32,448 nt of DNA, from the NCBI RefSeq assembly GCF_017745215.1, contig NZ_JAGHZV010000027.1:1-32448 (forward strand), given 5' to 3'. This DNA is from Sphingomonas sp. GTDB taxonomy: Bacteria; Pseudomonadota; Alphaproteobacteria; Sphingomonadales; Sphingomonadaceae. Shown here piece after piece: positions 1-6,980 of the stretch; position 1 is the first letter of the stretch; the number at the start of each line of letters is the position of its first letter. Under the pieces are notes generated by a model. That model was not told the origin of the DNA. It made no database searches and was given only the letters and a program-made list of their open reading frames with translations. A program made the translations under genes and the position numbers.

Positions 1-1698
1 CAGAACATCGACTTCGCGCTGCTCGTCGACGGCCTCGCCGCCGAGCGCGAGCAGGGCATCACGATCGACGTCGCCTATCGCTTCTTCGCGACCGAGAAAC
101 GCAAGTTCATCGTCGCCGACACGCCCGGCCACGAGCAGTATACCCGCAACATGGTCACCGGCGCCTCGACCGCCGACCTCGCGGTGATCCTGATCGACGG
201 CCGCAAGGGCGTGCTCACCCAGACGCGGCGGCACAGCTATCTCGCGCACCTGATTGGCATCCGCCACATCGTGCTCGCAGTGAACAAGATGGACCTGGTC
301 GGCTACGACCAGGCCAGGTTCGATGCGATCGTGGACGACTATCGCAACTTTGCGGCCTCGATCGGCATCACCCATTTCACCCCGATCCCGATCTCGGGCC
401 TCGGCGGCGACAACATCGCCTCGCGCTCCGAGAACACGCCCTGGTATACGGGGCCGACGCTGCTCGGGCTGCTCGAGACGGTCGAAGTCGATGTCGACGC
501 CGACCGCGCCAAGCCCTTCGCGATGCCGGTCCAGTGGGTGAACCGCCCCAACCTCGACTTCCGCGGCTTCTCGGGCACGATCGCCGGTGGCGTGATCAAG
601 CCGGGCGACGCGGTGCGCATCCTGCCCTCGGGCCGGACGTCGACCGTCGCGCGGATCGTCACCTTCGACGGCGACCTCGACAGCGCCGGTGCCGGCCAGT
701 CGATCACGCTGACGCTCGCCGACGAAGTCGATTGCTCGCGCGGCGACGTGATCGCCGCCGCCGACGCGCCACCGCAGGTCGCCGACCAGTTCGAAGCCAC
801 CATCGTGTGGATGGACCAGGCCGAGATGCTCGCCGGCCGCGCCTATTGGCTCAAGCTCGGCACACGCACGGTGAGTGCGACGATCCAGCAGCCCAAGCAC
901 GCGGTCGACGTCAACACGATGGCCGAGCTGTCGGTGAAGACGCTGGGCCTCAACGACATCGGCATTGCGGAGGTCTATACCGACCGCGGCATCGCCTTCG
1001 AGCCCTATGCCGGCGCCGAAGGCAGCGTGAACCGCGACCTCGGCGGCTTCATCCTGATCGACAAGATCACCAACGCCACCGTCGCCGCGGGGATGCTCAA
1101 CTTCGCGCTGCGCCGCAGCCAGAACGTCCACTGGCAGGCGATCGAGATCAGCCGCGAAGCGCATGCCGCGCAGAAGAACCAGGCGCCCAAGCTGCTCTGG
1201 TTCACCGGCCTTTCGGGCTCGGGCAAGTCGACCGTCGCCAACCTCGTCGAGAAGAAGCTCCACGCGCTCGGCAAGCACAGCTTCCTGCTCGACGGCGACA
1301 ACATCCGCCACGGGCTCAACAAGGACCTGGGCTTCACCGACGCCGACCGGATCGAGAACATCCGCCGCGTCGGCGAAGTGGCCAAGCTGATGACCGACGC
1401 AGGGCTGATCGTGCTGACGGCGTTCATCTCGCCCTTCCGCGCCGAGCGCGAGATGGTGCGCGCGATGATGCCCGAGGGCGATTTCGTCGAAGTCTTCATC
1501 AGGACGCCGCTCGCGGTCGCCGAGGCGCGCGACGTGAAGGGGCTCTACAAGAAGGCGCGCGCCGGCCAGCTCAAGAACTTTACCGGCATCGACAGTCCCT
1601 ATGAGGAACCGGAGAAGCCCGAGATCGTGATCGACACCACCGCCATGGCGCCCGAGGACGCCGCCGACCTGATCGTCCGCACGGTGCTCGGCGCATGA
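1..1698 (+). CDS. cysNC: Bifunctional sulfate adenylyltransferase large subunit / APS kinase (CysN-CysC), 5' partial
   Basis: The frame is open from the first base, so the N-terminus lies outside the window; 565 codons remain. The first part is the GTPase subunit of ATP sulfurylase. It shows the G3 motif DTPGHEQYT (codons 40-48) and the G4 motif NKMD (codons 95-98), followed by elongation-factor-like beta-barrel domains. From about codon 395 a complete APS kinase domain follows, with P-loop GLSGSGKS (codons 403-410), LLDGDNIRHGL, DRIENIRRVGEVAKL and AFISPFRAER. Known for the family: CysN with CysD makes adenylylsulfate and CysC phosphorylates it to PAPS, in the cytosol. The stop overlaps the cysQ start by 4 nt (ATGA), so the two are very probably co-translated. 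cysD would be expected just upstream, outside the window. Confidence 0.96.
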   Translation, partial: QNIDFALLVDGLAAEREQGITIDVAYRFFATEKRKFIVADTPGHEQYTRNMVTGASTADLAVILIDGRKGVLTQTRRHSYLAHLIGIRHIVLAVNKMDLVGYDQARFDAIVDDYRNFAASIGITHFTPIPISGLGGDNIASRSENTPWYTGPTLLGLLETVEVDVDADRAKPFAMPVQWVNRPNLDFRGFSGTIAGGVIKPGDAVRILPSGRTSTVARIVTFDGDLDSAGAGQSITLTLADEVDCSRGDVIAAADAPPQVADQFEATIVWMDQAEMLAGRAYWLKLGTRTVSATIQQPKHAVDVNTMAELSVKTLGLNDIGIAEVYTDRGIAFEPYAGAEGSVNRDLGGFILIDKITNATVAAGMLNFALRRSQNVHWQAIEISREAHAAQKNQAPKLLWFTGLSGSGKSTVANLVEKKLHALGKHSFLLDGDNIRHGLNKDLGFTDADRIENIRRVGEVAKLMTDAGLIVLTAFISPFRAEREMVRAMMPEGDFVEVFIRTPLAVAEARDVKGLYKKARAGQLKNFTGIDSPYEEPEKPEIVIDTTAMAPEDAADLIVRTVLGA

Positions 1699-2447
1699 GC
1701 GGCGTTGATGATGCTGCCCTCGCGCGGCAGATCGCCGATGCCGCCGGCAAGCTGCTGCTGACCCTGCGCGACACCGGAATGTTCGAGGGCAAGGCGCTCG
1801 GCAATGCCGGCGACCGCGTGGCCAATGCGATGATCCTCGAGGCGCTCGCCAAGGAGCGGCCCGAGGATTTCGTGCTCTCCGAGGAAAGCGCCGACGACAA
1901 GGCGCGCTGCCAGCAGGCGCGCGTGTGGATCGTCGATCCGCTCGACGGCACGCGCGAATATTCCGAAGGCCGGACCGACTGGGCGGTGCATGTCGCGCTG
2001 ACGATCGGCTGCGAGCCGGTGATCGGCGCCGTCGCTTTGCCCTCGCTCGAGCTGACGCTCGGCAGCGATTCGCCACCGCCGCTCCAGCCCGCGCACGCGC
2101 CGCTCCGGATGCTGGTGAGCCGTACCCGGCCCGCCGCCGAAGCCGTCGCGGTCGCGGAGAAGCTCGGCGCCGAGTTGCTGCCGATGGGCTCGGCGGGCGC
2201 CAAGGCGATGGCGGTGGTGCGCGGCGAGGCCGACATCTATCTCCACACCGGCGGCCAATATGAGTGGGACAGCTGCGCGCCGGTCGCGGTCGCCGCGGCG
2301 GCAGGGCTGCACGTCAGCCGCGTCGACGGATCGCCGCTCGTCTACAATTGCGAAAATCCGTACATGCCGGACCTGCTGATCTGCAGCCGCGAGCTGGCAC
2401 CCCGGGTGCTCGAGCTGGTGGCCGAAGTCGCAGCCGCCGCGGGCTGA
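1695..2447 (+). CDS. cysQ: 3'(2'),5'-bisphosphate nucleotidase CysQ
   Basis: This 250-residue protein belongs to the inositol monophosphatase superfamily. Metal-binding motifs are in order: the acidic SEESADD segment (about residues 55-61), the hallmark WIVDPLDGTREY (about 78-89), and C-terminal YEWDSCAPVAVA (about 191-202). CysQ removes the 3' phosphate of PAP, or of PAPS, to give AMP, relieving the inhibitory by-product of PAPS reduction. The ATG start overlaps the cysNC stop, and the context with APS kinase supports the sulfur role over a plain inositol phosphatase. The length fits the family. Nothing looks damaged. Confidence 0.93.
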   Translation: MSGVDDAALARQIADAAGKLLLTLRDTGMFEGKALGNAGDRVANAMILEALAKERPEDFVLSEESADDKARCQQARVWIVDPLDGTREYSEGRTDWAVHVALTIGCEPVIGAVALPSLELTLGSDSPPPLQPAHAPLRMLVSRTRPAAEAVAVAEKLGAELLPMGSAGAKAMAVVRGEADIYLHTGGQYEWDSCAPVAVAAAAGLHVSRVDGSPLVYNCENPYMPDLLICSRELAPRVLELVAEVAAAAG

Positions 2448-2469
2448 GCGGGCTTAGAGGGGGCAAAGC

Positions 2470-3270
2470 TTGGACTGGATGCACGCAATCGCCGGCCTCG
2501 TCGTCGGCCTGATGGTGGGATTGACCGGCGTCGGCGGCGGATCGCTGATGGCGCCGATCCTGATCCTGATGTTCGGCGTCGCCCCCACCACCGCGGTGGG
2601 CACCGACCTGTGGTTCGCCGCGATCACCAAGACGGTGGGCGGCTTCGTCCACCACCGCGCCGGCGGCAAGGATGGCGGACCAGACTACCAGATCATCCGC
2701 CGCCTCTGCATCGGCAGCCTGCCCGCCGCGCTGATCACGCTCTATTTCCTGTCGCAGACCGACACGCACCAGATCAAGAGCGGCACGATCATGACGCTGC
2801 TCGGCGTGGTGCTGGGGCTGACCGCGGTGGCGACGCTGTTCCGCGGCCAGTTCCACAAGATGGCGATGCAGGCGCGCACGGAGGAATCGAGCAGCGACAG
2901 CTTCCTGAAGTGGCAGCCGATCCTCACCGTGCTCGCGGGCGCGATCCTCGGTGCGATGGTGACGCTGACCTCCGTCGGCGCGGGCGCGCTGGGCGCGACG
3001 ATGCTGCTCGCGCTCTATCCGCTGCGGATGAAGATGCAGCGGCTGGTGGCGACCGACATCATCCACGCCGTGCCGCTGACGCTGGTGGCAGGGCTCGGCC
3101 ACCTCTGGATCGGCAACGTCAACGGCGAGTTGCTGCTCAACCTGCTGGTCGGCTCGATCCCGGGGATCATCATCGGCTCGTTGCTTGCCTCGCGTTCGTC
3201 GGACAAGGTGCTGTCGCCGGTGCTCGCGGCAGTGCTGCTGTTCGCCGGCTGGCGGCTGATCGCGAACTGA
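2470..3270 (+). CDS. TauE/SafE family sulfite-exporter-type permease
   Basis: This 266-residue, very hydrophobic protein has the two-fold repeat of TauE/SafE transporters. The first repeat contains GLTGVGGGSLMAPIL near residue 17 and the second has the related TLTSVGAGALGATML near residue 164; around eight membrane segments are apparent. I chose a TTG start at 2470 because AGAGGGGG lies at the right distance upstream; an in-frame ATG at 2479 is the alternative. It starts 22 nt after cysQ on the same strand, so it probably belongs to the sulfur operon and may move sulfite or another sulfur anion across the inner membrane. The substrate is inferred from context only. It converges with higA, 7 nt away. 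Confidence 0.85.
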   Translation: MDWMHAIAGLVVGLMVGLTGVGGGSLMAPILILMFGVAPTTAVGTDLWFAAITKTVGGFVHHRAGGKDGGPDYQIIRRLCIGSLPAALITLYFLSQTDTHQIKSGTIMTLLGVVLGLTAVATLFRGQFHKMAMQARTEESSSDSFLKWQPILTVLAGAILGAMVTLTSVGAGALGATMLLALYPLRMKMQRLVATDIIHAVPLTLVAGLGHLWIGNVNGELLLNLLVGSIPGIIIGSLLASRSSDKVLSPVLAAVLLFAGWRLIAN

Positions 3271-3277
3271 TCGCGGC

Positions 3278-3580
3278 TCAGGCCGCCTTCACCAACGGCT
3301 GAACCTTGAGCTCGGCTTCGTGAAGCCGGGCCTGGGCGAGGTCATGGCTGGTCTGCATCCGCATCAGCGTATCCGCCTTCACGCCGAACGCCTTTTCGAA
3401 CCGGATCGCCATCTCGGCGGACAGGCCGGCGTTGCCGTTCAGCAGCGTGCTGAGCGCCTGGCGCGACACGCCGAAATGCGTCGCGAGATCCTTCACGTTG
3501 ATGCCGGCGGGAGCAACGACCTCGGTCCTGAGCCACTCGCCCGGATGAACCGCCAGCGAGCCGTGAAGCTTGATCGCCAT
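3278..3580 (-). CDS. higA: HigA-family antitoxin (XRE helix-turn-helix)
   Basis: This 100-residue protein starts LHGSLAVHPGEWLRTE, the usual opening of HigA antitoxins. The helix-turn-helix follows at about residues 27-60 (INVKDLATHFGVSRQALSTL) and then FEKAFGVKADTLMRMQ. HigA proteins bind and neutralise HigB and repress their own promoter. The ATG shares one base with the higB stop (TGATG), so the pair is translationally coupled in the toxin-first order typical of higBA. The C-terminal 20 residues are a charged tail. Converges with the permease gene. Confidence 0.9.
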   Translation of the reverse strand: MAIKLHGSLAVHPGEWLRTEVVAPAGINVKDLATHFGVSRQALSTLLNGNAGLSAEMAIRFEKAFGVKADTLMRMQTSHDLAQARLHEAELKVQPLVKAA

Positions 3581-3867
3581 CAGTGATAATCCTCCAGGTC
3601 CATGTCCTCGGTCGCAAGGACATCGTTGATCCGAAACGTCATCCGCCAGTTCTTGGTCACCGTAAGCGACCAGGTCCCGGCGCGATCCCCGGTCAACTCG
3701 TGGGCGCCGAAGTTTGGCGGCAGGTAGAGTTCGTCCGGGTGCTCGATCGCCACGAGATAGGCCAGCATGTTGCGCAGCCGATCGACGAGGTTGCCGGGCA
3801 ATCCCTTGGTCTTGCCGGTCTCGGCGAAATTGCGGAGCGCCTTGTGCCGGATGCTCTCGATTTCCAC
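3580..3867 (-). CDS. higB: HigB-type RelE-superfamily toxin (mRNA endonuclease)
   Basis: This 95-residue protein has the HigB signature: early IRHKALRNF, a central PPNFGAHELTGDRAGTWSL and the C-terminal NWRMTFRINDVLATEDMDLEDYH region, whose WSL, NWR.TFR and DYH motifs are typical. Family members cleave mRNA at the ribosome when free of antitoxin. The start is GTG at 3867; an in-frame stop lies nine codons upstream and there is no ATG between. No Shine-Dalgarno sequence is visible, and a strong promoter ends 6 nt before the GTG, so the message may be leaderless. The gene appears intact. Confidence 0.9.
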   Translation of the reverse strand: MEIESIRHKALRNFAETGKTKGLPGNLVDRLRNMLAYLVAIEHPDELYLPPNFGAHELTGDRAGTWSLTVTKNWRMTFRINDVLATEDMDLEDYH

Positions 3868-3873
3868 GGCGCG

Positions 3874-3910
3874 AAGATAGGTCGAATCGCGTCACGCGTC
3901 AAGTGACGCG
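3874..3910 (-). promoter_or_regulatory. higBA promoter with palindromic operator
   Basis: Read on the minus strand, a -35 box TTGACG (3902-3897) is followed by a 17-nt spacer and a -10 box TATCTT (3879-3874). An 8-bp perfect inverted repeat, CGCGTCAC and GTGACGCG (3888-3895 and 3903-3910, 7-nt spacer), spans the -35 box. A repressor bound here would block polymerase, which fits HigA autoregulation. The promoter is read directly from sequence; HigA binding is inferred. Confidence 0.6.
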
Positions 3911-4031
3911 CGACACACCTTCACGCTCGAACCCGCCCGCAACGCCAACGCGATGCGTGAACCGGCGGCGCGCGATCAGGGGAGGGTCCGGCAGCGCCGG
4001 AGAAGGTCTGGATCCGGAGAGAGTTTCGGGG

Positions 4032-4107
4032 TGGTGGAGCTGAGGGGAATCGAACCCCTGACCTCTGCAGTGCGATTGCAGCGCTCTCCCATCTGAGCTA
4101 CAGCCCC
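4032..4107 (-). tRNA. tRNA-Ala (anticodon CGC)
   Basis: The minus strand folds as a 76-nt tRNA. The acceptor stem GGGGCTG pairs with CAGCTCC and includes the G3-U70 wobble that identifies alanine tRNAs. The anticodon stem CTGCA/TGCAG encloses the loop ATCGCAC, giving anticodon CGC, which reads GCG. The T loop is GTTCGATTC. The discriminator is A and the CCA end is encoded. Confidence 0.95.
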
Positions 4108-4338
4108 GCCCCGTCGTCGCCCGAAGCCGGGCGAGGCGGGCTCCCTAGCGGCATCTGCGGGGCGATGCAACACCCCTGAGCAGCTTTCCTCCACTCTGGC
4201 TCCGCCCGTCGCAAAATGCCTCGAAACACAGACGTTTTCCGGAACCGACCGCACCCTCGTTCCTTGAATCCCCCGTGGCCGCGCCGCGCGACACCGTTCG
4301 GCGCGTCTGAGAAAACCCAAGCCCCGGAGGGATGCCCC

Positions 4339-5184
4339 ATGAACGACCGTTACATCCGCAGCGGCACGCAGCACGACTATCTGCAGGACCGCACGCCTCG
4401 CAGCGGATTCGATGACTCCGATACGATCCCCGCGCAGTCGAGCGCCCGCGACTATGCCGCCGCCGGCATGTTGCCCAACGAAGGCCGCTACCGCGAGCGG
4501 AGCTACGGCCGCGACTATGCCAGCAGCCAATGGGACCAGGGCCGCCACAACGACTGGCGCGGTGAACGCGATTACGGCGCTCGCGACTACGGTACCCGCG
4601 ACCATGGCCGCGACGCCCGCGGCGACTATCGCCAGGACCGCGACTTCCTCGATCGCGCCGGCGACGAGGTCCGCTCCTGGTTCGGCGACGAGGAAGCCGC
4701 GCATCGCCGCGAGATGGACGCCCGCCGCCAGCGCGAACAGGACGGCCACTACCGCGAGTGGCGCGCCGGCCGTATCGCCGAGCTCGACCGCGACTATGAC
4801 GAATATCGCCGCGAGCACGCCCAGCGCTTCCACAATGAGTTCAGCAGCTGGCGCACCGAGCGCCAGGGCCAGCGTGACAGCCTGTCGCGCGTCAACGAGC
4901 ATATGGACGTGGTCGGCTCGGACGGCGAGCATGTCGGCACCGTCGACAAGATCCGCGGCGACCGGATCATCCTCACCAAGGGGGACGCCGATGCGGGCGG
5001 CCATCATCATTCGATCCCCTCGCGCTGGATTCGCAGCGTCGACGACAAGGTGACGCTCGCCAAGACCGCCGAGGAGGCACGCAACCACTGGCGCGACGAG
5101 GAGCGCTCGGGCGCGATGGGCTGGAACCGCGACGAGGATGCGCAGGGCCGCATCCTCAACCGGAGCTTCCCGGGTACTTATTGA
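4339..5184 (+). CDS. DUF2171 domain protein with Arg/Asp/Tyr-rich N-terminus
   Basis: This 281-residue hydrophilic protein has no signal peptide. GGAGG (4326-4330) precedes the ATG at 4339. Residues 35-105 are low-complexity with repeated RDYG-like units (RDYGARDYGTRDHG), and residues 105-185 are highly charged and probably helical or coiled. Residues 185-245 match DUF2171, a small beta-barrel-like domain resembling PRC barrels (HMDVVGSDGEHVGTVDKI). The tail ends RILNRSFPGTY. No biochemical function is established for DUF2171. Domains of this kind in sphingomonads are often thought to be stress-related, but I see no matching sigma-factor promoter here. The gene stands alone, followed by a strong terminator. 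Confidence 0.85.
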   Translation: MNDRYIRSGTQHDYLQDRTPRSGFDDSDTIPAQSSARDYAAAGMLPNEGRYRERSYGRDYASSQWDQGRHNDWRGERDYGARDYGTRDHGRDARGDYRQDRDFLDRAGDEVRSWFGDEEAAHRREMDARRQREQDGHYREWRAGRIAELDRDYDEYRREHAQRFHNEFSSWRTERQGQRDSLSRVNEHMDVVGSDGEHVGTVDKIRGDRIILTKGDADAGGHHHSIPSRWIRSVDDKVTLAKTAEEARNHWRDEERSGAMGWNRDEDAQGRILNRSFPGTY

Positions 5185-5197
5185 GTTCGTCCGCAGG

Positions 5198-5225
5198 CGG
5201 GCCCGGGCGACACGGCCCGGGCCCG
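5198..5225 (+). terminator. Strong GC hairpin after the DUF2171 gene
   Basis: An 11-bp perfect stem, CGGGCCCGGGC (5198-5208) with GCCCGGGCCCG (5215-5225), encloses a 6-nt loop. It begins 13 nt after the stop codon. The following bases are only moderately T-rich (AATGATTTCC). Confidence 0.6.
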
Positions 5226-5239
5226 AATGATTTCCTCGA

Positions 5240-5269
5240 GCCCTCCCTCTCGCCCCGGGGAGGGCGTTT
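5240..5269. terminator. Second hairpin between convergent genes
   Basis: GCCCTCCC (5240-5247) pairs with GGGAGGGC (5258-5265), followed by GTTT on the plus strand. It ends just before the stop codon of the minus-strand hydrolase at 5272, so it may serve either strand. Confidence 0.4.
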
Positions 5270-5271
5270 CG

Positions 5272-6192
5272 TCACTTCACGAAGTCGGCGAGCGCGGCGG
5301 CGAAGGCGTCGGGCGCGTCGAGCATCACGAAATGCGCCGCATCGCCGATTGGCACATAGGTGACGTGCGGCGCCTTGGCATATTCGGCGCGATAGAAAGC
5401 GTCGGCCTGCTCCCTGGGCAGCTTCGCCGACCAGGGATAGACGAGCGTGATCGGTGTCGCGATCGCCGCCATGTCGGGGCGCAGGTCGGTGGTGAGGTCC
5501 TCGTACATCGCCTGGCCCGAGACGCGCGGGTCGCTCGCCTGCGCCCAGGCCGAGACCCTGACCTGCGACTCGGGCTTGAGCGCGAGGAAGGCGGCGGTGG
5601 CGTCGGCGCCGGCCTTGTCGGCGGGCTTGCCGTAGCTTGCCTTCATCTGGTCGCGCATCGCCGCCGCGCGCGGCTCGATCATCGCGACCTGGGCATTGGG
5701 CACGAAGATGTCGCCCGAATAGGGCAGTGCATCGACCACCATCAGCCGCGCGATGTCGGCGGGATGGGTCTTCACCCAGACCAGCCCCGCGAGCCCACCC
5801 ATCGAATGGCCGACCACCGCGACGTCCGCGAGCTTCTTCGACCCGACGAAGCCATGGAGATCGGCGACGATCCCCGCGATGATCCCCGGCTCGAGATTGG
5901 CGCCCGCCGCCTCGCCGGCGAAGCCGTTGACCTGGACGAGGTAGACGCGGTGCCCCGAGGCGACGAGCGCGGCGGCACTCGGCTCCCACACCGCGCGCGG
6001 ACTGGCGAGGCCGGGGATCAGGATCACCGGCGTGCCCTTGTTGCCCTCGCCCATCGCGATGATCGAGACATGGGGCAGCTGGACCGTGGCGGTCGCGGGC
6101 GCTGCGATCGCCGTCGCGGGGGCGGGATCGGTCGCGAGGATCAGCGGGAAGGTCGACATCGCCAGCGCGGCGGCGAGGATGCGTGTGATCAT
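5272..6192 (-). CDS. Exported alpha/beta hydrolase
   Basis: This 306-residue protein starts with a probable signal peptide (MITRILAAALAMSTFPLILA). The alpha/beta-hydrolase core shows the oxyanion region VILIPGLASPRAVW (about residues 56-69), the nucleophile elbow VVGHSMGG with Ser130, and a C-terminal GDAAHFVMLD that supplies the histidine. The usual acid after strand 7 is not obvious; D154 or D157 region may serve. Family members hydrolyse esters, lactones or amides, and the substrate cannot be told. The ATG overlaps the stop of the XRE regulator (ATGA), making it the third gene of a three-gene operon, probably acting in the periplasm. Confidence 0.87.
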   Translation of the reverse strand: MITRILAAALAMSTFPLILATDPAPATAIAAPATATVQLPHVSIIAMGEGNKGTPVILIPGLASPRAVWEPSAAALVASGHRVYLVQVNGFAGEAAGANLEPGIIAGIVADLHGFVGSKKLADVAVVGHSMGGLAGLVWVKTHPADIARLMVVDALPYSGDIFVPNAQVAMIEPRAAAMRDQMKASYGKPADKAGADATAAFLALKPESQVRVSAWAQASDPRVSGQAMYEDLTTDLRPDMAAIATPITLVYPWSAKLPREQADAFYRAEYAKAPHVTYVPIGDAAHFVMLDAPDAFAAALADFVK

Positions 6193-6398
6193 TGGTCTTG
6201 CTCCTTGGCGGGATTGGCGAAGATGTCTTCGATGGCGAGGCCGAACAGGTCGGCAATCCTGAAGGCGAGCGGCAGCGAGGGGTCGTAGCGGCCGGTCTCG
6301 ATCGCGTTGACGCTCTGGCGCGAGACTTCGAGCCGCTCGGCGAGGTCCTGCTGGCTCCAGGCGCGCTCGGCGCGGAGCACGCGAAGGCGGTTCCTCAT
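6189..6398 (-). CDS. Small XRE-family transcriptional regulator
   Basis: This 69-residue protein is almost only a helix-turn-helix domain: MRNRLRVLRAERAWSQQDLA, then RLEVSRQSVNAIETGRYDP and ALEDIF-like IEDIFANP. This compact class is common next to small membrane proteins. Both ends overlap neighbours by ATGA junctions: its start with the stop of the membrane protein and its stop with the start of the hydrolase. It likely controls its own operon through the inverted repeats ahead of 6808; that is inference. Confidence 0.9.
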   Translation of the reverse strand: MRNRLRVLRAERAWSQQDLAERLEVSRQSVNAIETGRYDPSLPLAFRIADLFGLAIEDIFANPAKEQDQ

Positions 6399-6808
6399 GC
6401 CTCGCCTCCGCGATACTGGTCGCGCAGGCTGAGCGCGCATTGCGCGAGGCCCCAGGCGGCGCACCAGAGCGGGAAGCCCCAGAAGACGTCGACCTTGCCG
6501 ATCACCCCGCCGATCTGGAGGAAGCCGAGCACGGTCGAGGCCGAGAGCAGCACGCCGACGCCGAAGAGCTGGCAGGCGACGATGCGCTGGCGAAGGAACT
6601 CGTCGGTCTCCTCGGCAAGGTAGAGGCCGATCACGGCGATCACGCCGATGATCGGCAGCGCGGGCAGCACCGAGAGCGCAACGAGCGCGGCGCCGTGTGG
6701 CTTGTACGCCTCGATCGCCCAGGTCGCGGCGAACAGCACGACGACATAGGCGATCATCATCGGCGTGAAGCGGCGCAGGTAGCGCTGCGCGGCGGCGGTG
6801 CGGTGCAT
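6395..6808 (-). CDS. Small integral membrane protein, first gene of XRE operon
   Basis: This 137-residue protein has about four hydrophobic segments: residues 17-33 (MIAYVVVLFAATWAIEA), 40-63, 80-100 and 107-125. I recognise no named domain. Its ribosome binding site AAGGGAG (about 6833-6839 on the minus strand) lies inside a perfect inverted repeat. It overlaps the XRE gene by 4 nt. Pairs of a short XRE regulator and a small membrane protein are widespread, but their role is mostly unknown. Confidence 0.8.
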   Translation of the reverse strand: MHRTAAAQRYLRRFTPMMIAYVVVLFAATWAIEAYKPHGAALVALSVLPALPIIGVIAVIGLYLAEETDEFLRQRIVACQLFGVGVLLSASTVLGFLQIGGVIGKVDVFWGFPLWCAAWGLAQCALSLRDQYRGGEA

Positions 6809-6811
6809 GTC

Positions 6812-6842
6812 AAGCTCCCTTTCGAATCAGTCAAGGGAGCTT
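6812..6842 (-). promoter_or_regulatory. Perfect 10-bp inverted repeat covering the ribosome binding site of the XRE operon
   Basis: AAGCTCCCTT (6812-6821) and AAGGGAGCTT (6833-6842) are exact reverse complements with an 11-nt spacer. On the minus strand the proximal arm contains the AAGGGAG Shine-Dalgarno sequence of the gene starting at 6808. It could be an operator for the encoded XRE protein, or an RNA hairpin that hides the ribosome binding site if transcription starts upstream of it. Confidence 0.55.
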
Positions 6843-6861
6843 TACGTTATGAAGTGCGATA

Positions 6862-6893
6862 TGTCAATGGTACTTGCTATTTTGCAAAGCAAG
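6862..6893 (-). promoter_or_regulatory. AT-rich promoter region with second inverted repeat
   Basis: The minus strand carries TTGACA (6867-6862), a perfect -35 box. The -10 match that would follow at 17 nt (TAAAGC) is poor. Just upstream CTTGCT (6873-6878) and AGCAAG (6888-6893) form a 6-bp inverted repeat around an AT-rich centre. The stretch is clearly poorer in GC than its surroundings. Confidence 0.4.
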
Positions 6894-6928
6894 CTGTCCT
6901 GAATGGCGCTGATACTTTCCACGCAGGC

Positions 6929-6956
6929 CGTCATCCCGGCTTTCGCCGGGATGACG
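6929..6956. repeat. Half-copy of the dispersed palindromic repeat
   Basis: CGTCATCCCGGC, loop TTTC and GCCGGGATGACG form a 12-bp stem. This matches one end of the 82-bp elements found elsewhere in the window, joined directly to its own outer arm with the middle missing. It is followed by TTTT on the plus strand. Confidence 0.75.
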
Positions 6957-6980
6957 TTTTCTGGGAGGATGATGAGCGGA

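Noticed and set aside
4241..4261. GGAAC followed by CGTT upstream of the DUF2171 gene, like a general-stress (EcfG) promoter
   Set aside because: The spacing is 12 nt, shorter than the 15-18 nt expected, so I do not call it.
5227..6288. Plus-strand frame of 353 codons opposite the alpha/beta hydrolase
   Set aside because: The minus-strand hydrolase has motifs and a signal peptide; this frame has none.
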